DNA from: Roseovarius sp.
Lineage (GTDB): Bacteria > Pseudomonadota > Alphaproteobacteria > Rhodobacterales > Rhodobacteraceae
DNA length: 64,000 bases
Direction of reading: 5' to 3'
Assembly: GCF_030373445.1 (NCBI RefSeq)
Contig: NZ_JAUCYU010000005.1
Location: 186,001-250,000 of the forward strand
Shown: positions 37,186-47,026 of the stretch, in pieces
Layout of the letters: the number at the start of each line of letters is the position of its first letter
Position numbering within the stretch: position 1 is the stretch's first letter
Translations under genes and position numbers: made by a program
Notes under the pieces: generated by a model
Told to the model about the DNA's origin: nothing
The model's database searches: none
Seen by the model: only the letters and a program-made list of their open reading frames with translations

Positions 37186-37325
37186 GCGGACTGCCTTGCG
37201 GTTCGGAACAGGCGCTATCTATGCGTTTCGCGGCTGGGCTGCAACCCGGCAATTGGCCGGTGTGAGGGGGGTGTTGCGGATTGTCCGGCGGCGCTCGCCA
37301 GCCCTTGCGGGCTGTCTCGCAGAGG

Positions 37326-37535
37326 TCAGCGGCGGCGGGTGAGGCCGAGGGCGGCGAGCGCGTGGCGCAGACGGGTCTGGAAAGGCAGGCGGCGGGCGAG
37401 CGGGCGGGCGAGGGGCGTGGCGGATTTGCGGTCGGCCTCGTGCAGGTCGATCACCCGCTCGGCACAGCCGCAGCCTTCGCCGAGGCCGACCTTGGTGTAG
37501 TAGAATTTCTGGAAGTCGGGATCGGGGTTCGGCAT
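37326..37535 (-). CDS. Small conserved hypothetical protein
   Basis: A 69-residue protein. MPNPDPDFQKFYYTKVGLGE followed by GCGCAERVIDL contains a CxC pair; the rest is basic. It sits 12 bp downstream of another small gene on the same strand, so it may be co-transcribed. Function unknown. Confidence 0.55.
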   Translation of the reverse strand: MPNPDPDFQKFYYTKVGLGEGCGCAERVIDLHEADRKSATPLARPLARRLPFQTRLRHALAALGLTRRR

Positions 37536-37547
37536 GGGCTGACCTCC

Positions 37548-37934
37548 TCAGCGGTTCTGCCGCTCGGCTTCGTATTCTGCAAGATAGTCTTCCAGCACGC
37601 GGATGATCATGCGCACGTCTTCTTCCTCGTGCCCTTCACGGATCAAGTCATGGCCTTCGGCCACGATGCGGGGTGTCACGAAGTCGCCATTGGCGGCGTA
37701 GGTTTTCAGATCGCGCAGGGCGTCCATGACGGTTTGCTTGCGGTGAAGGAGGTGAGAATTCGCGAATGACCGTTCAGCGACATCCCTGACCTGGGATGGT
37801 CTGTCGAGGTGAAAGAAGCTGTCATCGCCGTCGTGGAAGTAGGCCTCGGCATCCGGGCTGAACTCGCCGCAGAACTTGTCGAATGATTTCATCGTGAACG
37901 GGGGGAGGTGGTGCTTTCGAGTGCGGCGGGTCAT
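37548..37934 (-). CDS. Hypothetical soluble protein
   Basis: A 128-residue acidic, helical protein of unknown function (EFSPDAEAYFHDGDDSFFHL, then VRMIIRVLEDYLAEYEAERQ). The ATG at 37934 overlaps the stop of the DUF6524-like gene as ATGA, which favours this start over the internal ATG at 37892. Its AT content is somewhat higher than in the flanks. Confidence 0.6.
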   Translation of the reverse strand: MTRRTRKHHLPPFTMKSFDKFCGEFSPDAEAYFHDGDDSFFHLDRPSQVRDVAERSFANSHLLHRKQTVMDALRDLKTYAANGDFVTPRIVAEGHDLIREGHEEEDVRMIIRVLEDYLAEYEAERQNR

Positions 37935-38329
37935 TCGTCCACGTCGTCCATGTCGGCCTGGCCGCTGAGCCTGCGGCGGACGTGGCTCCAGCTCAGGCCG
38001 ATGCCGAGGACGAAGGCGAGGGCGATGAGCGCTAGCCAGACGACTTGCGACGTGTCGCGGAGGGTGAGCAGGCCGTAATCGTAAAGCACCCAGACCACCG
38101 CCGCGACGATGGCGACCACCAGGAACATCCCGAAGGCCCCGATCGAGCGCAGGGTGGCACGCAGGTAGATAATGTAGCCCACCGCCAGCAGCAGGCCCAT
38201 CAGCACCGCGAGTGGCATCTGGTCGTAGAAATTGGCCCGCACCCAGGTGACGTAGTTCCACTCCGTCGGGTTGAAGGTGGCCACGAGCAGCAGGAACGCC
38301 GCCACGAGGCGCAAGATAAAGCCGGTCAT
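37931..38329 (-). CDS. DUF6524-like membrane protein
   Basis: A 132-residue inner-membrane protein with four hydrophobic helices (about residues 5-20, 38-56, 62-85 and 95-113) and the conserved [11 protein letters not shown] motif after helix 1. The acidic C terminus ends ADMDDVDE. Function unknown. It is divergent from purA, with 153 bp between. Confidence 0.7.
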   Translation of the reverse strand: MTGFILRLVAAFLLLVATFNPTEWNYVTWVRANFYDQMPLAVLMGLLLAVGYIIYLRATLRSIGAFGMFLVVAIVAAVVWVLYDYGLLTLRDTSQVVWLALIALAFVLGIGLSWSHVRRRLSGQADMDDVDE

Positions 38330-38482
38330 GTTCGTCCCCCGTCCCCTTGTTTTCTCTTTCCTTCGCCCAACCGGGCGCGCCTGTCCAGCCCCGAGGGCCG
38401 GGCGGGCCGCGAATTTGCGGTTTCAACGGCGCGCGGGCGGGGCTATACGGGCGCGGGATTTCCTAGTGCCGAAAGGACTGAC

Positions 38483-39775
<1,293 letters not shown>

Positions 39776-39786
39776 GCCGGGGTGTC

Positions 39787-40023
39787 ATGCCGAAGCTGAG
39801 CTACAAGGCAAGGCGGCGCTGGTCGCTGGTGGTGCTGCTGATCGGGCTGCCGATCTATATCGTGGTGGCGGTGAACTTCACCGACTGGCTGCGGGCGCGC
39901 TACGAGGGGCTGCCGGTGCTGGTGGAACTGCTGGTCTTCGTGGTGCTGGGGTTTCTCTGGATGCTGCCGTTGCGGTCGGTGTTCCTTGGCGTGGGCAAGG
40001 CGGACCCGGACGAGGAGGAGTGA
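39787..40023 (+). CDS. DUF2842 family membrane protein
   Basis: A 78-residue protein of the DUF2842 family with two hydrophobic helices (about 12-28 and 42-62), starting KLSYKARRRWSLVVLLIGLP. The C terminus is acidic. It is probably co-transcribed with purA, 11 bp upstream. Function unknown. Confidence 0.8.
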   Translation: MPKLSYKARRRWSLVVLLIGLPIYIVVAVNFTDWLRARYEGLPVLVELLVFVVLGFLWMLPLRSVFLGVGKADPDEEE

Positions 40024-40028
40024 CGCGC

Positions 40029-40055
40029 GGTGGGTTCGCACCCACCCTACGGGAC
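40029..40055. repeat. GGTGGGT/ACCCACC hairpin repeat, copy 2
   Basis: GGTGGGT-TCGC-ACCCACC then CTACGGGAC, immediately after the DUF2842 gene. One base differs from the copy at 25136. Confidence 0.8.
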
Positions 40056-40069
40056 TAGGTGCCCCTTTG

Positions 40070-40102
40070 TTTCTTCTGGCTGAAAATATCCCCGCCGGAG
40101 GC
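40070..40102. repeat. CCTCCGGCGGGGATATTT repeat, single copy (minus orientation)
   Basis: TTTCTTCTGGCTGAAAATAT followed by CCCCGCCGGAGGC. It lies 14 bp after the GGTGGGT hairpin, downstream of the purA unit. Confidence 0.75.
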
Positions 40103-40126
40103 TCCCCCACGCGAGGCGAAGTGCCG

Positions 40127-40327
40127 TCAGTCGAGCTTGCGCGCCTCGTCGATGAGCATCACCGGGATGCCGCCGCGGATCGGGAAGGCGAGGCCGGCGG
40201 AGGTGCTGACCAGTTCCTGTGCCTCGGCGTCGTAGCGCAGGGTGGTGTGGGTCTGGGGGCAGACCAGCGCCTCGAGCATGTGGCGGTCAGTGGCGGAATT
40301 CGACGGGGTTTCGGGCGTCTCGGTCAT
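40127..40327 (-). CDS. Trm112-family small protein
   Basis: A 66-residue protein matching the Trm112/YcaR family: [16 protein letters not shown], then [20 protein letters not shown]. Only one cysteine of the usual zinc set is present, as in many bacterial members. Its ATG overlaps the stop of the Lon-N-like gene by 4 bp. In some bacteria members act in tRNA-modification or related activation complexes. Confidence 0.85.
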   Translation of the reverse strand: MTETPETPSNSATDRHMLEALVCPQTHTTLRYDAEAQELVSTSAGLAFPIRGGIPVMLIDEARKLD

Positions 40328-40971
40328 TGCAGGATTTCCTTGTCGTCGCCGCCGCGCAGGGCGTATTCGAGCAGCGTGACCAGCGTTTCGCGGCGGGTTG
40401 TGAGCGAAGGCGCCTCGAGCAGGGCCTGCTTGTCTTCCGGCTCGAACCCCAGCAGCATCGAGAGCGAGTTGATCAGCAGCTCGTCATCGGCCTCTTTCAG
40501 GGTGTCCCAGTCGGTCTGCAACTCGCGGGATTCGAAGTAGCGGGCGAGCAGTTTCATGAAGGCCTGCCGGTTGAAGCCGTCATCGGTGTCGGCGGGGCCG
40601 AGGTCGCGGTCGAACCCGTCCCACGAGATGCGGGCGCGGCGGTAGGGGGTGAAGCCGTCGACCTCTTCCAGCACGCGGAAGCGCGAGATGCCGGTGAGCG
40701 TGATCATGTAGCGCCCGTCCTCGGTTTCCGACATCTGGGTCACCCGGCCGACGCAGCCGATCGCCTGCAGACGGTCGCAATCCTTCTTGCCCGGCGCCAT
40801 GCTGGGCTGGACCATGCCGATGAGCCGCCCGGGCGATTTCAGCGCGTCGTCGAGCATGGCCAGGTAGCGCGGCTCGAACAGGTGCAGCGGCAGCCTCGAG
40901 CGCGGAAGAAGAAGTGCCCCGGTCAGTGGGAAGACCGGGATCACGTCGGGAAGATCGGCCTGGTTGAACAT
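40324..40971 (-). CDS. Lon N-terminal-domain protein
   Basis: A 215-residue protein with only the substrate-binding (LON) domain of Lon protease and no ATPase or protease part. [22 protein letters not shown], then [10 protein letters not shown], is diagnostic. The ATG at 40971 was preferred over an in-frame TTG at 40980. It follows the thioredoxin-like gene by 27 bp on the same strand and overlaps the Trm112 gene, suggesting a three-gene operon. Confidence 0.85.
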   Translation of the reverse strand: MFNQADLPDVIPVFPLTGALLLPRSRLPLHLFEPRYLAMLDDALKSPGRLIGMVQPSMAPGKKDCDRLQAIGCVGRVTQMSETEDGRYMITLTGISRFRVLEEVDGFTPYRRARISWDGFDRDLGPADTDDGFNRQAFMKLLARYFESRELQTDWDTLKEADDELLINSLSMLLGFEPEDKQALLEAPSLTTRRETLVTLLEYALRGGDDKEILQ

Positions 40972-40998
40972 GGGAGTCAACCTAGCCTGTTCACCGGC

Positions 40999-41919
40999 TC
41001 AGGCAAATATCATCGAGCTTAATTTTCTGCGGCCATTCAGGACGATGGGATCGTTCGGCTTGAGGGCGTCGAAAATGGTGAAAAGCTGCTGCTTGGCGGC
41101 CTCGTCGTTCCATTCGCGGTCGCGCTGGAAGAGGTCGAGCAACTGGTCGACCGCTTCCTGCGTGCGGCCGTTGGCATGCAGGGCCTGGGCGAGGTCGAAG
41201 CGGGCCTGGTGGTCGTCGGGGTTGGCCTCGACCGCGGCGGTCAGTTCACCCACCGGGCCGGCGCCTGCCGCCTGCTTGGCGAGGTCGAGCGCGGCATGGG
41301 CGGCTTCCAGCTCGGGCGCTTTGGAAATCTCGGCGGGCGCGCCGTTGAGGATCGCCTCGGCCTGCTCCAGGTCGTCCATGGCGATGTGGGCGCGGACGAG
41401 CCCGGCATAGGCGCGGGCGCTCTTGTCGTCTTCCTGGAGGATGGCGGCGAAGGTCTGGGCGGCGTCGGTGGCCGCGCCCTGGTCGAGCATTTCCTCGGCC
41501 GCGTCGAGCGCCTCGTCGAGCCCGCCGCTGGCGTCACCGCCGGACTGGCCCACGACGCGCTGGACGAAGGCGTCGATCTCGGAGGGGGCGACCGCGCCCT
41601 GGAAGCCGTCGATCGGCTGGCCCTGCCAGAAGGCGTAGACCGTCGGGATCGACTGCACGCGCAGCTGCCCCGCGATCATCTGGTTCTCGTCGACGTTCAC
41701 CTTGGCCATCCTGACCGCGCCCTTGGCCTTGGTCACGGCGGCCTCGAGAGCGGGCCCGAGCGTCTTGCAGGGGCCGCACCACGGGGCCCAGAAATCGACG
41801 ATCACGGGCACGGTCTGGCTTGCTTCGATCACCTCGGCCATGAAGTCGGCCTCGGAGACATCCTTGATCAGGTCGCCGCCAGCGGCGGCGGTATTCTGGT
41901 TTTGGCCCAGTTCCAGCAT
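40999..41919 (-). CDS. Thioredoxin-TPR protein (CnoX/YbbN-like)
   Basis: A 306-residue protein. The N-terminal thioredoxin domain has VDFWAPWCGPCKTLGP with the WCGPC active site. The C-terminal half is a tetratricopeptide-like helical region (AAQTFAAILQEDDKSARAYAG, read in part). CnoX/YbbN proteins guard clients under oxidative stress and pass them to GroEL/DnaK. The ATG at 41919 has GGAG 6 nt upstream and was preferred to the ATG at 41931, which has none. Confidence 0.88.
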   Translation of the reverse strand: MLELGQNQNTAAAGGDLIKDVSEADFMAEVIEASQTVPVIVDFWAPWCGPCKTLGPALEAAVTKAKGAVRMAKVNVDENQMIAGQLRVQSIPTVYAFWQGQPIDGFQGAVAPSEIDAFVQRVVGQSGGDASGGLDEALDAAEEMLDQGAATDAAQTFAAILQEDDKSARAYAGLVRAHIAMDDLEQAEAILNGAPAEISKAPELEAAHAALDLAKQAAGAGPVGELTAAVEANPDDHQARFDLAQALHANGRTQEAVDQLLDLFQRDREWNDEAAKQQLFTIFDALKPNDPIVLNGRRKLSSMIFA

Positions 41920-41973
41920 TGTCGTCTCCATCGGAATTATGTTGCCCCCAATATGTGGACGGGGGCGGTGAAG

Positions 41974-42762
41974 TCAAAGGTCAAAGGTGGCGAAAACCGG
42001 GGCGTGATCGCTGGGTTTGTCCCAGCCGCGGGCGGCGCGCAGGATGCGGCTGGAATGGCCGGCATTGGCGATATCGGGGCTGGCCCAGATATGGTCGAGC
42101 CGGCGGCCCTTGTCGGCGGCGTCCCAGTCGCGGGCGCGGTAGGACCACCAGCTGTAGAGCTGGCCGTCGGGGATGTCGGCGCGGGTGACGTCGGCCCAGC
42201 CGCCGGCCTCCATCACGTCGGAGAGGTGCTCGACCTCGACGGGCGTGTGGCTGACCACCTTGAGGAGCTGCTTGTGCGACCAGACGTCATCCTCGCGCGG
42301 GGCGATGTTGAGGTCGCCCACGAGGATGGATTTCGCGGGCGCGTCGTCGCGGCACCAGTCGCGCATCTCGGTGAGGTAGTCGAGCTTCTGGCCGAACTTC
42401 TCGTTCACCGCGCGGTCGGGCACGTCGCCCCCGGCGGGGACGTAGAAATTGTGGATGACGGTGCCGTTCTCGAGTCGCCCGGCGATGTGGCGGGCGTGGC
42501 CGAGTTTCGCGAAGTCGTGGACGCCCACTTCCTCGATCGGCTGTTTCGAGAGGATGGCGACGCCGTTATAGCCCTTCTGCCCCCGGGCGATCATGTGGGT
42601 GTAGCCGAGGTTCGCGAACATCTCGGCGGGGATCTTCTCCACCGGGCTCTTGCATTCCTGGAGGCACAGCACGTCCGGCGCTTCCTCTTTCAGGAGCTTG
42701 CAGACGATGGGCGCGCGCAGGCGGACCGAGTTGATGTTCCAGGTGGCGAGGGTGAAGGGCAT
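41974..42762 (-). CDS. xth: Exodeoxyribonuclease III
   Basis: A 262-residue AP endonuclease/3' exonuclease for DNA repair. LATWNINSVRLR, LCLQECKSP (metal-binding Glu), LVGDLNIAPREDDVW (Asp and Asn) and LDHIWASP with KPSDHAPVFATFDL (catalytic Asp-His) are the EEP-family hallmarks. GGAGA precedes the ATG at 42762. Two ATG-less upstream extensions of the frame are not family-like. Confidence 0.95.
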   Translation of the reverse strand: MPFTLATWNINSVRLRAPIVCKLLKEEAPDVLCLQECKSPVEKIPAEMFANLGYTHMIARGQKGYNGVAILSKQPIEEVGVHDFAKLGHARHIAGRLENGTVIHNFYVPAGGDVPDRAVNEKFGQKLDYLTEMRDWCRDDAPAKSILVGDLNIAPREDDVWSHKQLLKVVSHTPVEVEHLSDVMEAGGWADVTRADIPDGQLYSWWSYRARDWDAADKGRRLDHIWASPDIANAGHSSRILRAARGWDKPSDHAPVFATFDL

Positions 42763-42947
42763 GGGGCACGTCTCCGCTGTCAGTCGCGGGAGAGGTAAAG
42801 GCCGGGGCCGGAAACGTCCAGCCCGGGGCGGCGGGGAATTTTCGGGGGCGCAGGGTGTGGTGGCGGATGGATTGGAATTGACCGCTGCGTAAAAGCGGCC
42901 ATAGGTTTGCGAAGGTATTTTCAGAAAAGTCATTCGGAGAGACGCGC

Positions 42948-43682
42948 ATGGCCGAGACGGCACCATCCGGAGCACCGGACACCCCGCAGACAGTGGCATC
43001 GAAGGGTCGCATCAACGGCTTTGTGCACCGCGTGACCTCGGTGATCGAGGCGAATCCATTCCTGTCCGTGTTGAGCGGGCTGCTGCTGTTCTGCCTGGGC
43101 TGGTTCGGGAACCTGCTGCTCGACAGTGCGTACCGGACCTTCTTCCCGGACCAGGAGATGATCCGGGCGCAGGTGCTGCGGGAGCAGATCAACGCCAAGA
43201 CCGACACGATCGGCGAGAAGCTGGTGGTGATGGAGGCGAACCTGTCGAAGGTGGGCAGTGATGGCGAGGAGGCGAAGGCCTTCCTGGCCGCCGCCGAGAC
43301 GGTGATGCGGGAGCTGGAGGGGCTGCGGCCGGAGATTTCGCAATTGGCGAGCGAGGCGGACCGGTACACCGAACGGCTGGCCAGCGCCAAGGCCAGCGAG
43401 CTGGCCAGTACCGGGCAGAGCGCGCAGGCGGATTTCGTCCTGCCGCTGACCGGTGGCATGACCCTGTGCCCGTCGCGGTTCACCTTCGCCGTGACACGCT
43501 CATCCAGCCCCGGTCATGTTTACATGACCGTGTCGCAGGACGGACAGTCCAACGCCGCCAATGTCATTCCGGGGCAGGCGCTGCGGCTTGACGGGCGCAA
43601 TGACAGCGTGAGTGTCAGCTACCTCGGGCCGCAGGCCGCTTCCGACCTGCACCGTTTCAACTTTTCCTGCATTGACAGCTGA
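42948..43682 (+). CDS. Hypothetical membrane-anchored coiled-coil protein
   Basis: A 244-residue protein. One hydrophobic helix (about residues 41-60, PFLSVLSGLLLFCLGWFGNL) anchors it; residues 75-150 look like a coiled coil rich in Glu, Ala and Lys. The C-terminal part (residues 165-244) resembles a beta-rich domain with two cysteines (TLCPSRFTF, NFSCIDS) that might pair in the periplasm. Not recognised. GGAG lies 8 nt before the ATG. Confidence 0.6.
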   Translation: MAETAPSGAPDTPQTVASKGRINGFVHRVTSVIEANPFLSVLSGLLLFCLGWFGNLLLDSAYRTFFPDQEMIRAQVLREQINAKTDTIGEKLVVMEANLSKVGSDGEEAKAFLAAAETVMRELEGLRPEISQLASEADRYTERLASAKASELASTGQSAQADFVLPLTGGMTLCPSRFTFAVTRSSSPGHVYMTVSQDGQSNAANVIPGQALRLDGRNDSVSVSYLGPQAASDLHRFNFSCIDS

Positions 43683-43688
43683 CGGCAG

Positions 43689-44666
43689 TCAGGTGCCGTT
43701 GGGCGCCAGCAGCACCTTGCCGGAGCGTTCGCCGGCGGCGGTGTAGGCGGCGGCCTCGGCGATGTCCTCGAGGGCGAAGTGGCGGTCGACAGGCGCGCTG
43801 AGCTTGCCGGAGGCCACCAGCGCGGTGAGGTCGCCGTAGACCTTGCTGCGACGTTCCGGGGTGGAGTCCTCGAACCACTGGGCGAGCCAGAAGCCGCGCA
43901 GGGTGATGCCCGAGAAGATCAGCACCTTGGCGTCGAGCGGGGCGGGGGCCATGGACATCGCGCCGTAGCTGACCAGTGTGCCGCCGGGGGCGAGGGTGGC
44001 GGCGAGGCGGGCCATGGTCTCGCCCGCGACGGCATCGAGGGCGAGGCTTATGGGCGCCCCGTCGGTGGCCTGGGCCACGTCGCGGGGGAGGGTGTCGCCA
44101 TCGACGAGGACGGCATCGGCGCCCATCTCCTTCAGCCCGGCCACCGCGCTTTGGCGGCGGACGACGCAGGCCACTTTCAGGCCGCGCGCATGGGCGAGCT
44201 GGATCACGTAGGCGCCGACGGCGGAGTTGGCGGCGGACTGGATGATCCAGTCGCCTGTCGCGAGGTCGGCGAAATCGTCGAGCAGCAGGTAGGCCGTGGC
44301 CGGGTTGATGGCGAGCATGGCAAGCTGGTCGAGGTCGCCGTCGGGGAGGGGCACGAAATTGCCGGCGCCGGCGACGATCTCGGTGGCCCAGGTGCCGCTG
44401 CCGGCGGGGAGGAGGACAAGCTGGCCCTCTTTCAGTTCGGTGCCATTCGCGTCGATGACGCGGCCCAGCCCCTCGTTGCCGGCGACGGCGGGCAGGTCGG
44501 GGCGGACGCCGTATTGCCCGGCGATCTGGATCAGGTCGGAGGGGTTGATGGGGGCGCGGAGCACCTCGACCCGGACGTCGCTGGCGCCGAGGACGGGGTC
44601 TTCGGTCTCGACGCAGCGCAGGACCTGGGCCGGGTCGCCGAACTCTTCATGGATCACCTGTTTCAT
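43689..44666 (-). CDS. Medium-chain dehydrogenase/reductase (2-enoyl reductase/quinone oxidoreductase-like)
   Basis: A 325-residue NADPH-dependent MDR enzyme. INPSDLIQIAGQYGVRP at the catalytic domain, VAGNEGLGRVI, and QSAANSAVGAYVIQLAHARG in place of the zinc-binding loop point to the MECR-like zinc-free subgroup. It may reduce 2-enoyl thioesters or quinones. AGGAG precedes the ATG. It differs from AcuI encoded at 51083. Confidence 0.83.
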   Translation of the reverse strand: MKQVIHEEFGDPAQVLRCVETEDPVLGASDVRVEVLRAPINPSDLIQIAGQYGVRPDLPAVAGNEGLGRVIDANGTELKEGQLVLLPAGSGTWATEIVAGAGNFVPLPDGDLDQLAMLAINPATAYLLLDDFADLATGDWIIQSAANSAVGAYVIQLAHARGLKVACVVRRQSAVAGLKEMGADAVLVDGDTLPRDVAQATDGAPISLALDAVAGETMARLAATLAPGGTLVSYGAMSMAPAPLDAKVLIFSGITLRGFWLAQWFEDSTPERRSKVYGDLTALVASGKLSAPVDRHFALEDIAEAAAYTAAGERSGKVLLAPNGT

Positions 44667-44836
44667 CGGGAGGCTCCTTTGGTTGCTGGTCCCGATATTG
44701 GGGCGCGGGGCGGATATGCCAAACGGTGACGCGGCGGGAGGGGGGTGTCGGTGGAATGGTGCCGATGTTGCGCCTATGCAGCCCGGCGTCTCGGTTCCAC
44801 GGGGAAGGCGCCGCTTTGGGTGATTGTCTCACGCAC

Positions 44837-44865
44837 AAAAAAAGCCCCGGCGCAATGGCCGGGGC
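44837..44865 (-). terminator. Strong intrinsic terminator downstream of the OmpR-type regulator
   Basis: On the minus strand GCCCCGGC, loop CATTGC and GCCGGGGC form an 8-bp GC stem followed by seven T. This is the clearest terminator in the window and ends the regulator transcript or a small RNA derived from its 3' end. Confidence 0.9.
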
Positions 44866-44920
44866 AGTCCAACAGGGAGGTACATGTGATTGACCGCACA
44901 TGTGACGGCTTGGACGTCAT
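44837..44920 (-). ncRNA. Candidate 3'-UTR-derived small RNA
   Basis: Between the regulator stop (44966) and the terminator the minus strand can fold into nested stems: outer GTCCAA/TTGGAC (44867-44872 with 44910-44915) and inner ACATGTG/CACATGT (44882-44888 with 44897-44903). The loop between them carries ACCTCCCT, complementary to ribosome-binding sites. Length, terminator and exposed anti-Shine-Dalgarno motif resemble alphaproteobacterial sRNAs. No promoter was identified, so processing from the mRNA is as likely as independent transcription. Confidence 0.5.
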
Positions 44921-44965
44921 CTAGGCGCCTGATGCGGCGGGTTCAATGGCGTCCCCGGGTTCCGT

Positions 44966-45652
44966 TCAGGCAAGCAGCCGATACCCGCCGGATTCGGTCA
45001 CCAGGAGGCGGGCGTTGGAGGGGTCGGGTTCGATCTTTTGCCGCAGGCGGTAGATGTGGGTTTCGAGCGTATGGGTGGTCACGCCGGCGTTGTAGCCCCA
45101 GACCTCGTGCAGGAGCACGTCGCGGGGGACGACGCCCTCGGTCGAGCGGTAGAGGAACTTGAGGATGTTCGTCTCCTTCTCGGTGAGGCGGATCTTCTTG
45201 TCGTCCTCGGTCTGCAGGAGCTTCATGGCGGGTTTGAAGGTGTACGGCCCGAGCTGGAAGACGGCATCCTCGGATTGCTCGTGCTGGCGGAGCTGGGCGC
45301 GGATGCGGGCCAGCAGGACGGGGAACTTGAAGGGCTTGGTGATGTAGTCGTTGGCGCCCGCGTCGAGGCCGAGGATGGTGTCGGCGTCGCCGTCATGGCC
45401 CGTCAGCATCAGGATCGGCGCCTTGACGCCCTGTTTGCGCATCAGCCGGCAGAGCTCGCGCCCGTCGGTGTCGGGAAGCCCGACGTCGAGGATCACCAGG
45501 TCGTAGATCGTGTCCTTGACGCGTTGCATCGCCTCGGACCCGTTGCCGGCCTCGAAGACGTCGAAATCCTCGGTCATCACCAGTTGTTCGCCGAGCGCCT
45601 CGCGCAGGTCCTCGTCATCGTCGACCAGAAGGATTTTCTTGAGCTGTGCCAT
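44966..45652 (-). CDS. OmpR/PhoB-type response regulator
   Basis: A 228-residue two-component regulator. The receiver domain has ILLVDDDEDL, the phosphoacceptor D56 in LVILDVGLPD, MLTGHD and the conserved lysine in YITKPF. The C-terminal winged helix (residues 130-228) shows TEKETNILKFLYRSTEGVV and TLETHIYRLRQKIEPDP. No sensor kinase is adjacent, so its partner is encoded elsewhere. Divergent from ribA with a 168-bp gap. Signal and regulon unknown. Confidence 0.92.
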   Translation of the reverse strand: MAQLKKILLVDDDEDLREALGEQLVMTEDFDVFEAGNGSEAMQRVKDTIYDLVILDVGLPDTDGRELCRLMRKQGVKAPILMLTGHDGDADTILGLDAGANDYITKPFKFPVLLARIRAQLRQHEQSEDAVFQLGPYTFKPAMKLLQTEDDKKIRLTEKETNILKFLYRSTEGVVPRDVLLHEVWGYNAGVTTHTLETHIYRLRQKIEPDPSNARLLVTESGGYRLLA

Positions 45653-45820
45653 AATCGGTAACCTCGTGTCGTTTCGGCAGATGTGTGCCGACGCGCCGGG
45701 CGGGGCAAGGAATATGACAGGACGTTCACGGCCAAGTGTTACAGGGTGGCCAATTGTTTCAATTCGTTGCAAAAGACGCTACATCCGTTTTTCAACTTTC
45801 GCGCGCCGGGATGTGACCGC

Positions 45821-46912
45821 ATGAGCCTAGCCCCTGACCTGACCGAAATCCTTGCGCGGGCGCGCAGCGACCTGCGTATGGGCGTGCCGGTGGTGCTGAC
45901 GGGCCCCGAGGGCGCGCTTCTGGTACTGGCGGCGGAGACGCTGGATGCCGCGCGGCTGGCGGATATCCGGGCGCTGGGCGGGCCGCCGGTGGTTGTGATC
46001 AGCGCGCGGCGGGCCGAGACGCTGAAGGCGCGGCCCTATGACGGGGATCTCGCACGGATCGTGTTGCCGCCGGATGCGGGGCTGGCCTGGGTGCTGGGGG
46101 TGGCCGACCCGGCCGACGACCTGCGCACGCCGATGAAGGGCCCGCTGGTGTCGGAGCGGGGCGGGGAGGCCGGGCTGCACCGACTGGCGCTGAAGCTGGC
46201 CAAGACCGCGCGGCTGTTGCCGGCGGTGCTGGTGCTGCCGCTCAAGAATGCCGCGTCCTTCTCGCAGGAGCGGCGGCTGACGGTGGTGGACGGCGTTGCG
46301 GCGGCGCCGCTGCTGGAGGCGGCCAGCCCGCTGCACCCGGTGGTGAGCGCACGGCTGCCGCTGGAGGTGTCGGAGGCGGGCAAGCTGCATATCTTCCGGC
46401 CCGAGGATGGCGGCGAGGAGCATTATGCCATCGAGATCGGCCAGCCGCCGCGGGACGCGCCGGTGCTGGCGCGGCTGCATTCGGCCTGTTTTACCGGTGA
46501 CCTGATGGGATCGCTGAAATGCGACTGCGGCCCGCAGCTGCGCGGGGCGCTGGCGCAGATGGGCGAGGCGGGGGCCGGTGTGCTTCTGTATCTCAACCAG
46601 GAGGGGCGGGGGATCGGGTTGGCCAACAAGATGCGCGCCTACAGCTTGCAGGACCAGGGGTTCGACACGGTGGAGGCCAATCACCGGCTGGGCTTCGAGG
46701 ATGACGAGCGCGATTTCCGGATCGGGGCGGATATCCTGTCGCGGATGGGGTTCTCGGCGGTCCGGCTGCTGACCAACAACCCGGCGAAGATCGCGATGAT
46801 GCAACAGAACGGCATCGAGGTGGCCGAGCGGGTGCCGCTGAAGGTGGGCGAGACGGCGCATAACCGGGCGTACCTGGCGACCAAGGCGAAGAAATCCGGG
46901 CACCTGTTATAG
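45821..46912 (+). CDS. ribA: GTP cyclohydrolase II with N-terminal extension
   Basis: A 363-residue protein for the first step of riboflavin synthesis. The C-terminal 200 residues are canonical RibA: LARLHSACFTGDLMGSLKCDCG supplies the zinc cysteines, NQEGRGIGLANKMRAY the catalytic part, and NNPAKIAMMQQNGIEV the end. The first 160 residues resemble a degenerate partner domain, and the DHBP synthase motifs are not present. The ATG at 45821 was chosen from frame and family; an ATG at 45811 is followed at once by a stop. Confidence 0.9.
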   Translation: MSLAPDLTEILARARSDLRMGVPVVLTGPEGALLVLAAETLDAARLADIRALGGPPVVVISARRAETLKARPYDGDLARIVLPPDAGLAWVLGVADPADDLRTPMKGPLVSERGGEAGLHRLALKLAKTARLLPAVLVLPLKNAASFSQERRLTVVDGVAAAPLLEAASPLHPVVSARLPLEVSEAGKLHIFRPEDGGEEHYAIEIGQPPRDAPVLARLHSACFTGDLMGSLKCDCGPQLRGALAQMGEAGAGVLLYLNQEGRGIGLANKMRAYSLQDQGFDTVEANHRLGFEDDERDFRIGADILSRMGFSAVRLLTNNPAKIAMMQQNGIEVAERVPLKVGETAHNRAYLATKAKKSGHLL

Positions 46913-46927
46913 GCTGAAAGTGCGGGA

Positions 46928-47005
46928 GCCTCCGGCGGGGATATTTGGGGCCAGAAGAAGCGTGGGGTGTGCCATGTTTCTTCTGGCTGGAAATATCCCG
47001 GGGAG
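46928..47005. repeat. Inverted pair of CCTCCGGCGGGGATATTT repeats
   Basis: GCCTCCGGCGGGGATATTTG, then GGGCCAGAAGAAGC (46928-46961), is opposed by TTTCTTCTGGCTGGAAATAT, then CCCGGGGAG (from 46977). Arrangement and arm order repeat those at 28678-28756. It separates the convergent ribA and GntR genes. Confidence 0.8.
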
Positions 47006-47026
47006 CTTGAGGGGCTGGCCCCTCAA

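Noticed and set aside
44886..44924. Twelve-codon plus-strand frame (GTG start) after AGGGAGG
   Set aside because: The Shine-Dalgarno-like bases are the complement of the loop of the candidate small RNA, and the start lies in its stem; a coincidence is more likely than a peptide gene.
45653..45820. Promoter-like TTGAAA/TAACAC in the regulator-ribA gap
   Set aside because: The spacer is only 15 bp and neither element is strong.
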